Below, piece after piece: positions 9,581 through 18,436 of a stretch of 64,000 nucleotides of DNA (its first letter is position 1; every line of letters begins with the position of its first letter). Source of the stretch: Pseudomonas khavaziana (lineage in GTDB: Bacteria; Pseudomonadota; Gammaproteobacteria; Pseudomonadales; Pseudomonadaceae); NCBI RefSeq assembly GCF_019145205.1, contig NZ_JAHSTT010000001.1, positions 372,001-436,000 on the forward strand. Direction: 5' to 3'. The position numbers and the translations under genes were made by a program. The notes below the pieces were generated by a model that saw only the letters and a program-made list of their open reading frames with translations, had not been told where the DNA came from and did not search any database.

Positions 9581-10501
9581 TTGAATATCCTTGACCTCGA
9601 CCACAGCCTCACCGGCCAGGCCCCCATCGCCCGGCGGTTGGCCAGCGGCCGGGCCACGCGCCTTGATCTGCTGGACCTGGGCCCGAAACTGCGTTTGTGG
9701 GCCACCGAAAAAACCTGGAAGCGCTTTGTCGCACGCCTGGCCCAACGGCCAAGGCCCCGGGATGCGCGTCCGGAGATCCTGTTTGTCGGCTCCGGCGACT
9801 ATCACCATCTCACGCCGGCCTTTTTGGCCGACCTGAAAGAACCCATCAGCCTGATCCACTTTGACAACCACCCCGACTGGGTGCGCTTTGCGCCCAAGCG
9901 CCACTGTGGTTCGTGGGTCAACCGTGCGCTGAAGATGCCTGCGATCAAACGCATCGTTACCCTCGGCCCGTGCAGTGATGACCTGCACAATCCGCAACTG
10001 CGCGGCGGCAACCTCGGCGCCCTCAAGCGCGGGCACTTGCAGTTGTTTCCCTGGCAGCACCCGCCGTCGAAAGTCTGGGGCCGGGTCGGCGACGGTGCCG
10101 GCCACCAGCAACAGGAAAACCACCTGCACTGGCGCAACCTGGCGGACCTGGATTGGGCAGCGTTCCTCGACCAGATGATCGCCAGCCTGCCCACCGAAGC
10201 GGTCTGGATCACCATCGACAAAGATGTGCTGGCCAGTGAAGACGCTGCCACCAACTGGGACCAGGGCGGCATGCGCCTGACCCACTTGCTCCAGGCCCTG
10301 CGGGCGTTGGCGGCGCATAAACGCATCATTGGTATCGACGTGTGCGGTGAGTTCGCTGTGCCGGCGTTCAGCAACGCGTTCAAGCGCTGGGAAGCCAAGT
10401 CCGACCAGCCCCCACCGGAGCGCTGGAGTGCGCAGGATCTGCAGCGCAATGCCGCGACCAATGAAGCTTTGATCGACCTGTTTGAGGAGCTGTTCCCATG
10501 A
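9581..10501 (+). CDS. Ureohydrolase (arginase/agmatinase family)
   Basis: A 306-residue member of the arginase/agmatinase/formiminoglutamase superfamily. Metal-binding motifs can be read: GSGDYHH in place of GGDHS, DNHPD matching the DxHxD motif, and TIDKDVL matching the SxDxD motif; GEF near residue 256 fits the late conserved acid. The dimanganese centre therefore looks intact, but the motifs differ enough from arginase and agmatinase that the substrate is open. The start is TTG at 9581, with AGGGGTG 11 bases upstream. Its end overlaps the next gene by four bases, coupling it to a pair of small membrane transporters. Confidence 0.8.
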   Translation: MNILDLDHSLTGQAPIARRLASGRATRLDLLDLGPKLRLWATEKTWKRFVARLAQRPRPRDARPEILFVGSGDYHHLTPAFLADLKEPISLIHFDNHPDWVRFAPKRHCGSWVNRALKMPAIKRIVTLGPCSDDLHNPQLRGGNLGALKRGHLQLFPWQHPPSKVWGRVGDGAGHQQQENHLHWRNLADLDWAAFLDQMIASLPTEAVWITIDKDVLASEDAATNWDQGGMRLTHLLQALRALAAHKRIIGIDVCGEFAVPAFSNAFKRWEAKSDQPPPERWSAQDLQRNAATNEALIDLFEELFP

Positions 10502-10878
10502 CCCTGACCGTGGTGCTGTTGCTGGCCTTTTCCATCGTCCTCGATGTGATTGGTCAATTGTGTTTCAAACTGGGCGTGGACCGTTTGCCGCAACTCGATG
10601 GCGGCTTTCGGCTGCGCGCATTCTGGGGCCAGGTGTTCAATGCGCCGCTGCTTTGGGCCGGCGTCGGGGCTTATGTCATCGAGTTTTTTGTCTGGCTCGA
10701 GGCCTTGTCCCGTGCGCCATTGAGCCTGTTGTTTCCATTGGCGGCATTGGCGTATTGCCTGGTGGTACTGGCGGGCAGGGTGGTGCTCAAGGAAACCGTC
10801 AGCCCCCGTCGTTGGGTGGGCACGCTGGTGATTACCTTGGGCGTAATGTTGGTAGCGATTGCGGGGAGCCAGGCATGA
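10498..10878 (+). CDS. Half-size DMT transporter subunit 1
   Basis: A 126-residue, four-helix membrane protein of the drug/metabolite transporter (EamA/SMR-like) superfamily. Hydrophobic segments cover about residues 3-25, 50-70, 75-95 and 102-122. Half-size members work as dimers, often with a second subunit encoded alongside, as seen here. It begins in an ATGA overlap with the ureohydrolase and ends in an ATGA overlap with the second subunit, so the three genes should be translated in step. A plausible role is moving the substrate or product of the ureohydrolase (inference from context). Confidence 0.8.
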   Translation: MTLTVVLLLAFSIVLDVIGQLCFKLGVDRLPQLDGGFRLRAFWGQVFNAPLLWAGVGAYVIEFFVWLEALSRAPLSLLFPLAALAYCLVVLAGRVVLKETVSPRRWVGTLVITLGVMLVAIAGSQA

Positions 10879-11279
10879 CGACGCAAACAGTCGACACCGG
10901 TTGGTTACATGGGCGTCTGGGCACCCTGATGCTATGGGCGCTGTTGATCGCGACCGAAAGCGCCGGTCAATTATTTACCAAGGTGGCCGGTGATCAATTG
11001 GGCCAGATGGACTTCACCTGGCAATGGCTGGCTGACGTGGCGCGCAATCCGGGGATCCTGGCGGCGATTGCCAGTTATCTCGGCGCGTTTTTTGTGTGGA
11101 TGCTGATCCTGCGGCGCAGCAGTTTGTCCTTGGCGTTTCCGCTGAGTTCGCTGGTATTCGTGGCAGTGTTGCTCGGCTCGTGGTTGGGGCTGGGGGAGCA
11201 CATCAGCCTGTTGCATTGGGTGGGTGTGGTGGTGATTGTGGCGGGGATTGTGTTGTTGGCGGAGGGGGAGGAAAGCTGA
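10875..11279 (+). CDS. Half-size DMT transporter subunit 2
   Basis: A 134-residue partner of the preceding protein, with the same four-helix DMT/EamA organisation preceded by a slightly longer polar N-terminus. Both proteins keep the Gly-Gln pair and the PLSxL segment typical of the family (DVIGQLCFK and ESAGQLFTK; APLSLLFPL and LSLAFPLSS). Paired unequal half-transporters commonly insert in opposite orientations to make one heterodimer, as with ArnE/ArnF and EbrA/EbrB. The start at ATG 10875 overlaps the previous stop. Confidence 0.8.
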   Translation: MTTQTVDTGWLHGRLGTLMLWALLIATESAGQLFTKVAGDQLGQMDFTWQWLADVARNPGILAAIASYLGAFFVWMLILRRSSLSLAFPLSSLVFVAVLLGSWLGLGEHISLLHWVGVVVIVAGIVLLAEGEES

Positions 11280-11304
11280 GTGAGCTGGTATGTCGGACTC
11301 AGTT

Positions 11305-11404
11305 CAAAATGTGGGAGGGGGCTTGCCCCCGATGACAGGGTGTCAGTCAACTGATTAATTGACTGACCCACCGCTATCGGGAGCAAGCCCCCTCCCACAT
11401 TTTG
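11305..11404. repeat. REPIN (two inverted REP sequences)
   Basis: Two REP units face each other: CAAAATGTGGGAGGGGGCTT at the left and its complement ending at 11404. The loop itself holds a smaller palindrome around TCAGTCAACTGATTAATTGA. It lies between the convergent transporter and MipA-like genes and may act as a bidirectional terminator. Confidence 0.85.
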
Positions 11405-11449
11405 ATTTTCTTACATCGGGCTGATCTATACCTGCTTTTTGCTCTGGCT

Positions 11450-12220
11450 TTAATCGAAGGTGTAGCTGATCGCCGTCTGCACCTGGCCCTGATTCACGTC
11501 GCCAGCCTGCTTGACGATGCTGCTCTTGGCCGCCGAACCCACCAGGTGTACCCAGCTGGCGCTGGTCAGCAGGGACCAATGGGGCGCCAGGGGGAAAGCG
11601 AAGCTTTGGCTCAGTGTCACGTTCTGGAAACCGCCGCTGGCGTTGTAGGGCCGAAAGCCGGTAGCGGCGGCTTCGTTGCTGTCGACGCCGAAGAACGTAT
11701 TGGCCTGGCGCGCATCGGCAAAATGCGCAACCAGGCCACTGCTGCCGATGATCCCGCCACCCAGCGGGTAGCCCAGTTCACCGCCAATTTTACCCAGGGC
11801 ACCGCTCTGGGAATGCCCGCCGCCCACGGCCTGGCCCAGTTGCGCGTAGACGCGCCAGAAATTGGCCGGGGCGTATTGGATAAAACCGCCGACCTCGGCC
11901 ATGTCCGACACGTTGCGCAAACCCTGTAACTCGCCGTTGGAAGTACGCCCCGCCAGGTAGTTGATATAGGGGCCGGCTGTGAGGCCGTGGCTGTTCAGCG
12001 CGCTCCAGGTCAGGCCGTCATCGGTACTCAGGCTGACGTCTCCCCAGTCCAGATCCAGGTAGGGCACGGGCCGGGTTTCGTAGCGGCTGCCGCTGGGGTC
12101 ATGGGGCTGATAGCTCAGGCCCGCGCCCACGTCGCCGCTGATGCCGTCCGCCCACGCGGTACTCGAAGCGCTGCACAGCCCAAGTAGACCGGTGAATACA
12201 GCAGATGTGAGCTTGGACAT
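11450..12220 (-). CDS. MipA/OmpV-family outer-membrane protein
   Basis: A 256-residue protein with a signal peptide (about residues 1-24, ending AWA) followed by alternating amphipathic strands rich in Gly and aromatics, and a C-terminal aromatic residue typical of outer-membrane beta-barrels (ISYTFD). It resembles the MipA/OmpV family, first known as the MltA-interacting scaffold protein and as an outer-membrane antigen. The frame runs open upstream to 12325; ATG 12220 is chosen because it gives the signal peptide. It is convergent with the transporter operon and divergent from the phosphatase operon. Confidence 0.8.
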   Translation of the reverse strand: MSKLTSAVFTGLLGLCSASSTAWADGISGDVGAGLSYQPHDPSGSRYETRPVPYLDLDWGDVSLSTDDGLTWSALNSHGLTAGPYINYLAGRTSNGELQGLRNVSDMAEVGGFIQYAPANFWRVYAQLGQAVGGGHSQSGALGKIGGELGYPLGGGIIGSSGLVAHFADARQANTFFGVDSNEAAATGFRPYNASGGFQNVTLSQSFAFPLAPHWSLLTSASWVHLVGSAAKSSIVKQAGDVNQGQVQTAISYTFD

Positions 12221-12382
12221 GGTGCGTTTTCCTAAGGTGGACAGGCGCGCATGAACGCGCAAACCCTCGCCTCTGCGCAAGCACTCATCTTGTTTGTAGC
12301 AAGCTACAAAAATTGTAGCCCCCAAGACACATTGTCCTCTGAAAATCCTGCAAAGCCCCCAGCCCCGCTGGGCTTTGGCCAG

Positions 12383-12399
12383 TTGGCACAGTCCCTGCT
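12383..12399 (+). promoter_or_regulatory. Sigma-54 (-24/-12) promoter
   Basis: TTGGCACAGTCCCTGCT matches the RpoN consensus (TGGCAC, then TGC) with GG and GC exactly ten bases apart. It lies 62 bases before the start of the HAD phosphatase gene, in the right orientation. A sigma-54-dependent response regulator is encoded at the end of the same region and is the natural candidate activator. Confidence 0.72.
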
Positions 12400-12460
12400 C
12401 TATCCCTTGGCAAGCGCATACAGCGCACTCTCCAAGGCCCTTTACCTAAAGGAAAGGCAG

Positions 12461-13165
12461 ATGATCCACTGGCATATCGTGTGTGACTTCGACGGGACCA
12501 TTACCCCCACGGATGTCATCGACAACGTCCTCCAACGCTTCGCCGGCCCCGAGTGGGAAACCATCGAACAGCAATGGCTGGATGGGCACATCGGTTCACG
12601 CGAATGCCTGAGCCGCCAACTGGCACTGATCAAGGCGAGCCCGGCCGAGCTGTTGGCATATTTCGACAGCGTCGAGATCGATCCGGACTTTCCGGATTTC
12701 GTCGATCACGTCATGGACTTGGGTGCGTCTATCGAAGTAGTCAGCGACGGCATTGAGCAGGGCATCGCCCGCATCCTGTCGCGCCACTACGTGACCCTGC
12801 TGCCGATCCTGGCCAACCGCCTGCGCCAGGTCGACCACAACAGCTGGCGCATCGACTTCCCCTATGCCAGCGATGCCTGCCGCGCCGCGTCAGGCAACTG
12901 CAAGTGCAAATCCACCCCGCGCAACAGGCGCGTGCTGGTGATCGGCGACGGCAAGTCGGACATGTGCGTGGCCTCCACCGCCGACTTCGTGTTCGCCAAA
13001 GGCAGCCTCGCCGATTATTGCGTCGCCAACCAGATTCCTCACGCGCGCTTCGAGACCTTCGCCGAAGTGCCTGCATTGCTGGCCAAGCTGCCACAAGGCA
13101 TCGCCGCCAACGCCACCACCTTCAATACCTCTGCTGACAATCAGGAACTCTTCCATCATGTCTGA
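12461..13165 (+). CDS. HAD-IB phosphatase (MtnX-like)
   Basis: A 234-residue HAD-superfamily phosphatase. Motif I is CDFDGTITPTD (the first Asp is the nucleophile), motif II the Ser in EVVSDG, and motif IV GDGKSD. Sub-type IB enzymes include SerB and the methionine-salvage phosphatase MtnX; the overall shape is MtnX-like, but no other salvage gene is near. The ATG at 12461 has GGAAAGG upstream. Its last eight bases overlap the aminotransferase gene, so the pair is coupled. The likely substrate is a phosphorylated intermediate processed with the aminotransferase (inference). Confidence 0.82.
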   Translation: MIHWHIVCDFDGTITPTDVIDNVLQRFAGPEWETIEQQWLDGHIGSRECLSRQLALIKASPAELLAYFDSVEIDPDFPDFVDHVMDLGASIEVVSDGIEQGIARILSRHYVTLLPILANRLRQVDHNSWRIDFPYASDACRAASGNCKCKSTPRNRRVLVIGDGKSDMCVASTADFVFAKGSLADYCVANQIPHARFETFAEVPALLAKLPQGIAANATTFNTSADNQELFHHV

Positions 13166-14552
13166 CATCCGTATCGCTACCGCCGAAGACCAGGTTCTGC
13201 TGGATAAAGAAGCCAAGTACTGCTCCTACGGCGACACCGTTCACTACATCGAGCCGCCGCGCATTTTCAGCCGCTGCGAAGGCTCCTATGTGTGGGACAC
13301 CGAAGACCAGGCCTACCTCGACCTGCAAATGTGGTACTCGGCGGTCAACTTCGGCTACGCCAACCCGCGCTTGAATAATGCGCTGAAAAAGCAGATCGAC
13401 ACCCTGCCGCAAATCGCCAGCCAGTACCTGCACAAAGGCAAGATCGAGCTGTCGGAAATGATCGCGGTCGACGCCAAGAACAAGTTCGGCCTCGACGGTC
13501 GTGTGCACTTCAACGTCGGCGGTTCGCAGTCCATCGAAGACTCCCTGAAAGTGGTACGTAACGCCACCAACGGCAAGAGCCTGATGTTCGCCTTCGAAGG
13601 CGGCTACCACGGGCGTACCCTCGGTGCGTCGTCGATCACCTCCAGCTACCGCTACCGTCGTCGCTACGGCCACTTCGGCGAGCGTGCGCAATTCATCCCA
13701 TTCCCTTATCACTTCCGTGGCCCGAAAGGCATGACCAAGGAAGAGTACGGCAGCCACTGTGTGCAGCAATTCGCCCGTCTGTTCGAGACCGAATACAACG
13801 GCGTGTGGGACCCGAAAGTCGGCCAGAGCGAATACGCTGCGTTCTACGTCGAGCCGATCCAGGGCACCGGCGGCTACGTGATTCCGCCGATGAACTTCTA
13901 CCGCGAACTCAAGCACGTGCTGGACCAGCATGGCATCCTGATGGTGTCCGACGAAATCCAGATGGGCTTCTATCGCACCGGCAAGCTGTGGTCGATCGAA
14001 CACTTCGACGTACAACCGGACGTGATCGTGTTCGGTAAGGCATTGACCAATGGCCTCAATCCACTGGGCGGCATCTGGGCCCGTGAAGAGTTGATCAACC
14101 CGAAGATCTTCCCGCCAGGTTCAACCCACTCCACCTTCGCCTCCAACCCGTTGGGTACGGCGGTGGGCCTGGAGATGTTCAAGATGACCAGCGAAGTCGA
14201 CTACGGCGCCATGGTCATGGCCAAGGGCAAATACTTCCTGGAAGGCTTGCAAGACCTGCAGAAACGCTTCCCGATCATCGGCGACGTCGATGGCCTGGGC
14301 CTGGCGCTGCGCTGCGAAATCTGCGGGCCGGACGGCTTCACTCCGGACAAGGCGACCCTGGACTACATGGTCGAAGAAGGCATGAAAGGCGACATGGTCG
14401 TAGACGGCCAGAAACTCGGGTTGATCCTCGACGTAGGCGGTTACTACAAGAACGTAATCACCCTGGCCCCGTCCCTGGAAATCAGCTACCCGGAAATCGA
14501 CCTGGGCCTCAAGCTGCTCGAGCAACTGCTGGTGCGAGCGACCCAGCGGTGA
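13158..14552 (+). CDS. Class III PLP aminotransferase
   Basis: A 464-residue fold-type I, class III (omega) aminotransferase. Readable landmarks are the NVGGSQSIEDSLK segment, the GGYHGRTLGA motif, the DEIQMGFYRTG motif with the PLP-nitrogen-binding Asp, and FGKALTNGLNPLGG carrying the PLP lysine. It is commonly labelled aspartate aminotransferase family, but class III enzymes mostly act on omega-amino groups (ornithine, diaminobutyrate, GABA) or on larger scaffolds. It sits between the HAD phosphatase (8-base overlap) and an esterase (4-base overlap). Confidence 0.85.
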   Translation: MSDIRIATAEDQVLLDKEAKYCSYGDTVHYIEPPRIFSRCEGSYVWDTEDQAYLDLQMWYSAVNFGYANPRLNNALKKQIDTLPQIASQYLHKGKIELSEMIAVDAKNKFGLDGRVHFNVGGSQSIEDSLKVVRNATNGKSLMFAFEGGYHGRTLGASSITSSYRYRRRYGHFGERAQFIPFPYHFRGPKGMTKEEYGSHCVQQFARLFETEYNGVWDPKVGQSEYAAFYVEPIQGTGGYVIPPMNFYRELKHVLDQHGILMVSDEIQMGFYRTGKLWSIEHFDVQPDVIVFGKALTNGLNPLGGIWAREELINPKIFPPGSTHSTFASNPLGTAVGLEMFKMTSEVDYGAMVMAKGKYFLEGLQDLQKRFPIIGDVDGLGLALRCEICGPDGFTPDKATLDYMVEEGMKGDMVVDGQKLGLILDVGGYYKNVITLAPSLEISYPEIDLGLKLLEQLLVRATQR

Positions 14553-15397
14553 GCGCGCACGGTATTGACCTCGGGGAAGGCGATGCCGGTTTCGTTCTCG
14601 GTGACGGTCCGGTCGGGATCCTGTTGATCCACGGCCTGACCGGCACCCCGACGGAATTGCGCCAGGTCGCCAAGGGCCTGGCCAAGGCGGGTAACTGCAC
14701 GGTATACGTGCCGACGTTGGCCGGGCACTGCGGCGACAACAGCGACCTGCAAGCCACCGGTTGGCTGGACTGGTACGAAGGGGTGCGCAAGACCTTCGTA
14801 CAGGTCAGGCAACGCCACGAGCAGGTGTTTGTCGGCGGCTTGTCCATGGGCGCGGTGATGTCGATGTACGTCGCATCGGAACACCCAGGGCAAGTCGCCG
14901 GGCTGCTGATGTATTCCACCACCTTGAAGTACGACGGCTGGAGCATTAACAAGCTGGCGTTCCTCACGCCGTTGCTGATGAAGATTCCGTTCGGCGTGCA
15001 CATCTGTCGCTTTGAGGAAAAGCCGCCCTATGGCATCAAAAACGAGCGCCTGCGGGCCATCGTCGAGCGGCAGATGAAGGAAGGTGAGAGCAGCGAGGCA
15101 GGGTTGCTGACCATGGAAGGCATCACCGTGCGCGAGTTGCACCGTATGAACGCTGTGGTCAAGAAACGCATGCCCCAGCTCAAGGTGCCGGCGCTGGTGC
15201 TGCACTCCATCGAGGATGACATCACCAGCCGCTGGAACGCCGACTACGTGGAGCGCCACCTTGGCGGCCCGGTGACCAAGATCCTGCTGGATAACTGCTA
15301 CCACATGATCACCGTCGACCTGCAATACCGGCGGGTGATCGAGTTGAGTGCCGAGTTTATCGGGCAGCACGCGGTGCAACTCAATCGTGTGGCCTGA
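14549..15397 (+). CDS. Alpha/beta hydrolase (carboxylesterase type)
   Basis: A 282-residue serine hydrolase of the short carboxylesterase/monoacylglycerol-lipase type. It has the HGLTGTP oxyanion segment, the nucleophile motif GGLSMG at about residue 93, an acid in LHSIEDD and a histidine in CYHMITVD. There is no signal peptide. It starts at GTG 14549 inside the preceding stop (GTGA), so it is translated together with the aminotransferase and probably removes an ester or thioester in the same pathway (inference). Confidence 0.82.
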   Translation: MSAHGIDLGEGDAGFVLGDGPVGILLIHGLTGTPTELRQVAKGLAKAGNCTVYVPTLAGHCGDNSDLQATGWLDWYEGVRKTFVQVRQRHEQVFVGGLSMGAVMSMYVASEHPGQVAGLLMYSTTLKYDGWSINKLAFLTPLLMKIPFGVHICRFEEKPPYGIKNERLRAIVERQMKEGESSEAGLLTMEGITVRELHRMNAVVKKRMPQLKVPALVLHSIEDDITSRWNADYVERHLGGPVTKILLDNCYHMITVDLQYRRVIELSAEFIGQHAVQLNRVA

Positions 15398-15406
15398 TTA
15401 GTTACT

Positions 15407-15506
15407 TGTAGGAGCGAGCTTGCTCGCGAAGGTCGTTAACGATAACGCGTACTGCCAGTTTGAACGCGGTGTCTGTTCGGTTTTCGCGAGCAAGCTCGCT
15501 CCTACA
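15407..15506. repeat. REPIN, GTAGGAGCGAGCTTGCTCGCGA type
   Basis: TGTAGGAGCGAGCTTGCTCG at the left and the matching complement ending at 15506 enclose a short loop. It separates the esterase gene from the acyltransferase-kinase-regulator genes and may attenuate read-through between them. Confidence 0.88.
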
Positions 15507-15533
15507 GTAGAGCGGTGTTGATAAGGAAAAACT

Positions 15534-16658
15534 GTGCTAACTACCCAAGCCTTCCCGACCATCCGCGCCATCCAGCGCGATGCCTGGAACGACTGTTTTC
15601 CCGGTGCCCTGGAGGATTGGGACTATTACCTGGCCGTGGAAAATGCCGCGATCGATCACTTTCAGTGGCGTTACCTGGCGGTCTACGACGATCAGACGCT
15701 GGTGGCTGTGGCTGCCGCGTTCATCACCCATTATCGCCTCGACACCACAGTGTCGGGGGCCGGCAAGCGCTTGACCGAGTGCCTGGAGCGGCTGTGGCCG
15801 GGTGTTTTGCAACTGGCGTTATACGCCATCGGTTCGCCCGTGGCTGAACGTTGTGATGCGGGTGTCGCAAGCGATGTGCCCGAGGCCCGGCGCCCGTTGT
15901 TGCTGCAACAGTTGCTGGCGGCTGCGCGTGCCGACGCCGATCAATTCGGTATCGGGCTGGTGGCGGTCAAGGACGCGCCGACCAACGACCCGCATTGGGC
16001 TGAAAGCTGCCGGGCCGCAGGTTTTCAAAACATGCCGAGCTTGCCTACGGGTGTGTTACCGCTGCCCTACGGTTCGGTAGACGCTTACCTGGGTTCGTTG
16101 GGCAAATCCACTCGCAAGGACCTGCGCCGCAAACTGCGCGCACCGGGGCCGCGGGTCGAGTGGCGTCACAATATCGATGATGTGCTGCCCGAGGTCATGC
16201 GCCTGTATGAAGCGACGCTTGCGCGCGCGGACTTGCAGTTCGAACGCTTGCCCGCCGGTTACTTCACGCAAGTGCTCGAACAACTTCACGAGCGGGCGAT
16301 CTGTGCTCTTTACTGGGTGGGCGAACACTTGGTGGCGTTCAACCTGATTCTGCTGGACGAGCATCGGCTGGTGGACAAGTTCTTTGGCCACGACATCGAA
16401 TTCAGTCGTGAATACAACCTGTACTTTCGCAGTTGGTTGACCAATGTCGACTACTGTATTGAGCATGATATACCGGTGTACGAGTGCGGCCAGGCCGGGT
16501 ATGCCAGTAAACTGCGCCTGGGGTGCGAGTTCCAGGGCAACAGCCTGTTCTTCCGTCACCGCAACCGGCTGGTCAACGGCCTGCTCAAGCTTGTAAAACT
16601 GTTTATTCGACCGGATCGTTCCGACCCTGCCATGGCTGCTGCGATAAGCGAAACCTGA
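15534..16658 (+). CDS. GNAT/FemAB-like acyltransferase
   Basis: A 374-residue protein with a C-terminal GNAT-like or FemAB-like fold (PF13480-type). The SLGKSTRKDLRRKLRA stretch near residue 190 and the late YECGQAGYASKLRLG segment are typical of proteins that transfer acyl or aminoacyl groups to large or unusual acceptors. Start at GTG 15534, preceded by AAGGAAAAACT. Its stop overlaps the start of the sensor kinase (TGATG), so it belongs with the two-component genes. The acceptor is unknown. Confidence 0.72.
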   Translation: MLTTQAFPTIRAIQRDAWNDCFPGALEDWDYYLAVENAAIDHFQWRYLAVYDDQTLVAVAAAFITHYRLDTTVSGAGKRLTECLERLWPGVLQLALYAIGSPVAERCDAGVASDVPEARRPLLLQQLLAAARADADQFGIGLVAVKDAPTNDPHWAESCRAAGFQNMPSLPTGVLPLPYGSVDAYLGSLGKSTRKDLRRKLRAPGPRVEWRHNIDDVLPEVMRLYEATLARADLQFERLPAGYFTQVLEQLHERAICALYWVGEHLVAFNLILLDEHRLVDKFFGHDIEFSREYNLYFRSWLTNVDYCIEHDIPVYECGQAGYASKLRLGCEFQGNSLFFRHRNRLVNGLLKLVKLFIRPDRSDPAMAAAISET

Positions 16659-18436
16659 TGATCACCAAGACCCGCCAGAAAGCCCGCCCCTTTGCCATTT
16701 CGCGTTGGAGCGTCCAGCGCAAGCTGGTGCTGGCGTTCTGGCTGGTCAGCGTTATTCCGACCATGATCGCGGCCGAGCTGGCCGCCACCACGCTGTCGCA
16801 GATTTTCGACAGCAACGTACGCATCTGGCTGCAAGAGTCGACCAAGATCGTCAAGGACGAGATCGGCGACATCCTTCATGACAACGCGCGCATGGCCAAG
16901 CTGTTCCTGCGTTACACCAGCCCGCCGTCGTCCAAACAAGCCGCCAAGCATGACCGGCTCACCGCCGATATAGCCGATGCCACCGATATCGACGTGGTGG
17001 CGCTGATTCGCACCAGTGACCATAAAGTGGTGTTCAGCACGGCCGCCGATGACATCGTCAGGCAGATCAGCCTGACCAGCAATGCGGTGCTGCAGACCGT
17101 GCAAGTCGGCGGGGTGAGCACCGGCCTGGTGGTGTCGACCTTCGAAACCAGCCGTGACGGCGTTGACTACCTGCTGCTGGTGGCTACCTACCTCGATAGC
17201 AGTTTCCTGACCAGCGTGGCCGATGTGCACTCCCTCGACCTGCGTCTTTACCTCGCCAACCCGGCAGGTTTTTCCGAAATATTTTCCACCCAGCGCTTCG
17301 AGAATCACCCCTCGCGCATCCCGAAAAACGTCGAGGCTGCACTGCGCAGTACCAAGCAGCCCAGCGAGCAATTCACCAACCAGTACAGCGGTTTGTATTG
17401 GCCGATCTTCAACGATGCCGGCGAGCTGCAAGGGGTGATCTTCAGTGGTCTGCTGCGTCACACCAGCCTGGTGGGGCTGGTGAACCAGAGCAACCTGTTC
17501 GTGCTGATCTTCCTGCTCAGCTCGGCCCTGTCGCTGGCGGCCGGGTTGCTGGTGTCGCGGCGGCTGACCAAGCCGCTGCGGGACTTGTCCCAGGGCGTGG
17601 ATGCAGTGATTTCTGGCAGTTACGCCCACCGTGTGGTGGTCAGCGGTGGCGACGAACTGGCGCAATTGAGCAGCACCTTTAACCACATGACCGAGCGCCT
17701 GGGTGAATTGCATCACCTCGAGGCCCAACTGCGTCGACGTGATCGCCTGCATGCCCTGGGTGAAGTCGCCATGGGCCTGGCCCACGAAATCCGCAACCCG
17801 CTGGGCATCATCAAGACCGCCACCCAACTGCTGCACCGGCGTGCTGACCTGGCGGACACCGACAAGCGCCATCTGGAATATGTGATCAGCGAGGTCAGCC
17901 GCATCAACGACCTGATCACCGAGTTCCTCGACTTTGCCAAGCCCAACCCGCCGATCCGCGTGTTGCAGCCGGCCCGCGCCTTGGTGGAAGAGATCCTCGG
18001 TTTCTGCAGCCCGGAGCTGAGCAGCCACAACATCGACGCACAGATAGACGACCAGGCGCCTGACGCCACGATCTATGCGGATGCCAAGCAGCTCAAGCAG
18101 GCCTGCCTCAACCTGATCCTCAATGCCATTGACGCGATGCCCGAAGGCGGGCGCTTGACCCTGGGGATTCGCAGCGTCGGCGACAACACAGTGATCAGCA
18201 TCGCCGACACCGGCCAGGGCATTGCCGCGGATATGGTCGAGCGCATCTTCACGCCATTCGTCACCACCAAGGCGTCTGGCACCGGGCTGGGCCTGGCCAA
18301 AGTCTATTCGATCATGGAAAGTCATGACGGCAGCATCGAATGCGCCAGCGAGAAAGATGCCGGCGCCACGTTCAGCCTGTACATTCCCGCTAACGGCGAA
18401 GACGACGGCGAAGATGAGGATGGGCATGACGCATAA
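16658..18436 (+). CDS. Membrane sensor histidine kinase
   Basis: A 592-residue kinase. One membrane helix lies near residues 24-46 and a second near 282-305, with a periplasmic sensing domain of about 230 residues between them. A HAMP segment follows, then the HisKA domain with LAHEIRNPLG (phospho-His) and the ATPase domain with NLILNAIDAMPEGG, DTGQGI and GTGLGLAKV. The acidic C-terminus overlaps the regulator gene by 11 bases. The kinase should pair with that regulator; its signal is unknown, but position suggests it governs the phosphatase-aminotransferase-esterase operon. Confidence 0.88.
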   Translation: MITKTRQKARPFAISRWSVQRKLVLAFWLVSVIPTMIAAELAATTLSQIFDSNVRIWLQESTKIVKDEIGDILHDNARMAKLFLRYTSPPSSKQAAKHDRLTADIADATDIDVVALIRTSDHKVVFSTAADDIVRQISLTSNAVLQTVQVGGVSTGLVVSTFETSRDGVDYLLLVATYLDSSFLTSVADVHSLDLRLYLANPAGFSEIFSTQRFENHPSRIPKNVEAALRSTKQPSEQFTNQYSGLYWPIFNDAGELQGVIFSGLLRHTSLVGLVNQSNLFVLIFLLSSALSLAAGLLVSRRLTKPLRDLSQGVDAVISGSYAHRVVVSGGDELAQLSSTFNHMTERLGELHHLEAQLRRRDRLHALGEVAMGLAHEIRNPLGIIKTATQLLHRRADLADTDKRHLEYVISEVSRINDLITEFLDFAKPNPPIRVLQPARALVEEILGFCSPELSSHNIDAQIDDQAPDATIYADAKQLKQACLNLILNAIDAMPEGGRLTLGIRSVGDNTVISIADTGQGIAADMVERIFTPFVTTKASGTGLGLAKVYSIMESHDGSIECASEKDAGATFSLYIPANGEDDGEDEDGHDA

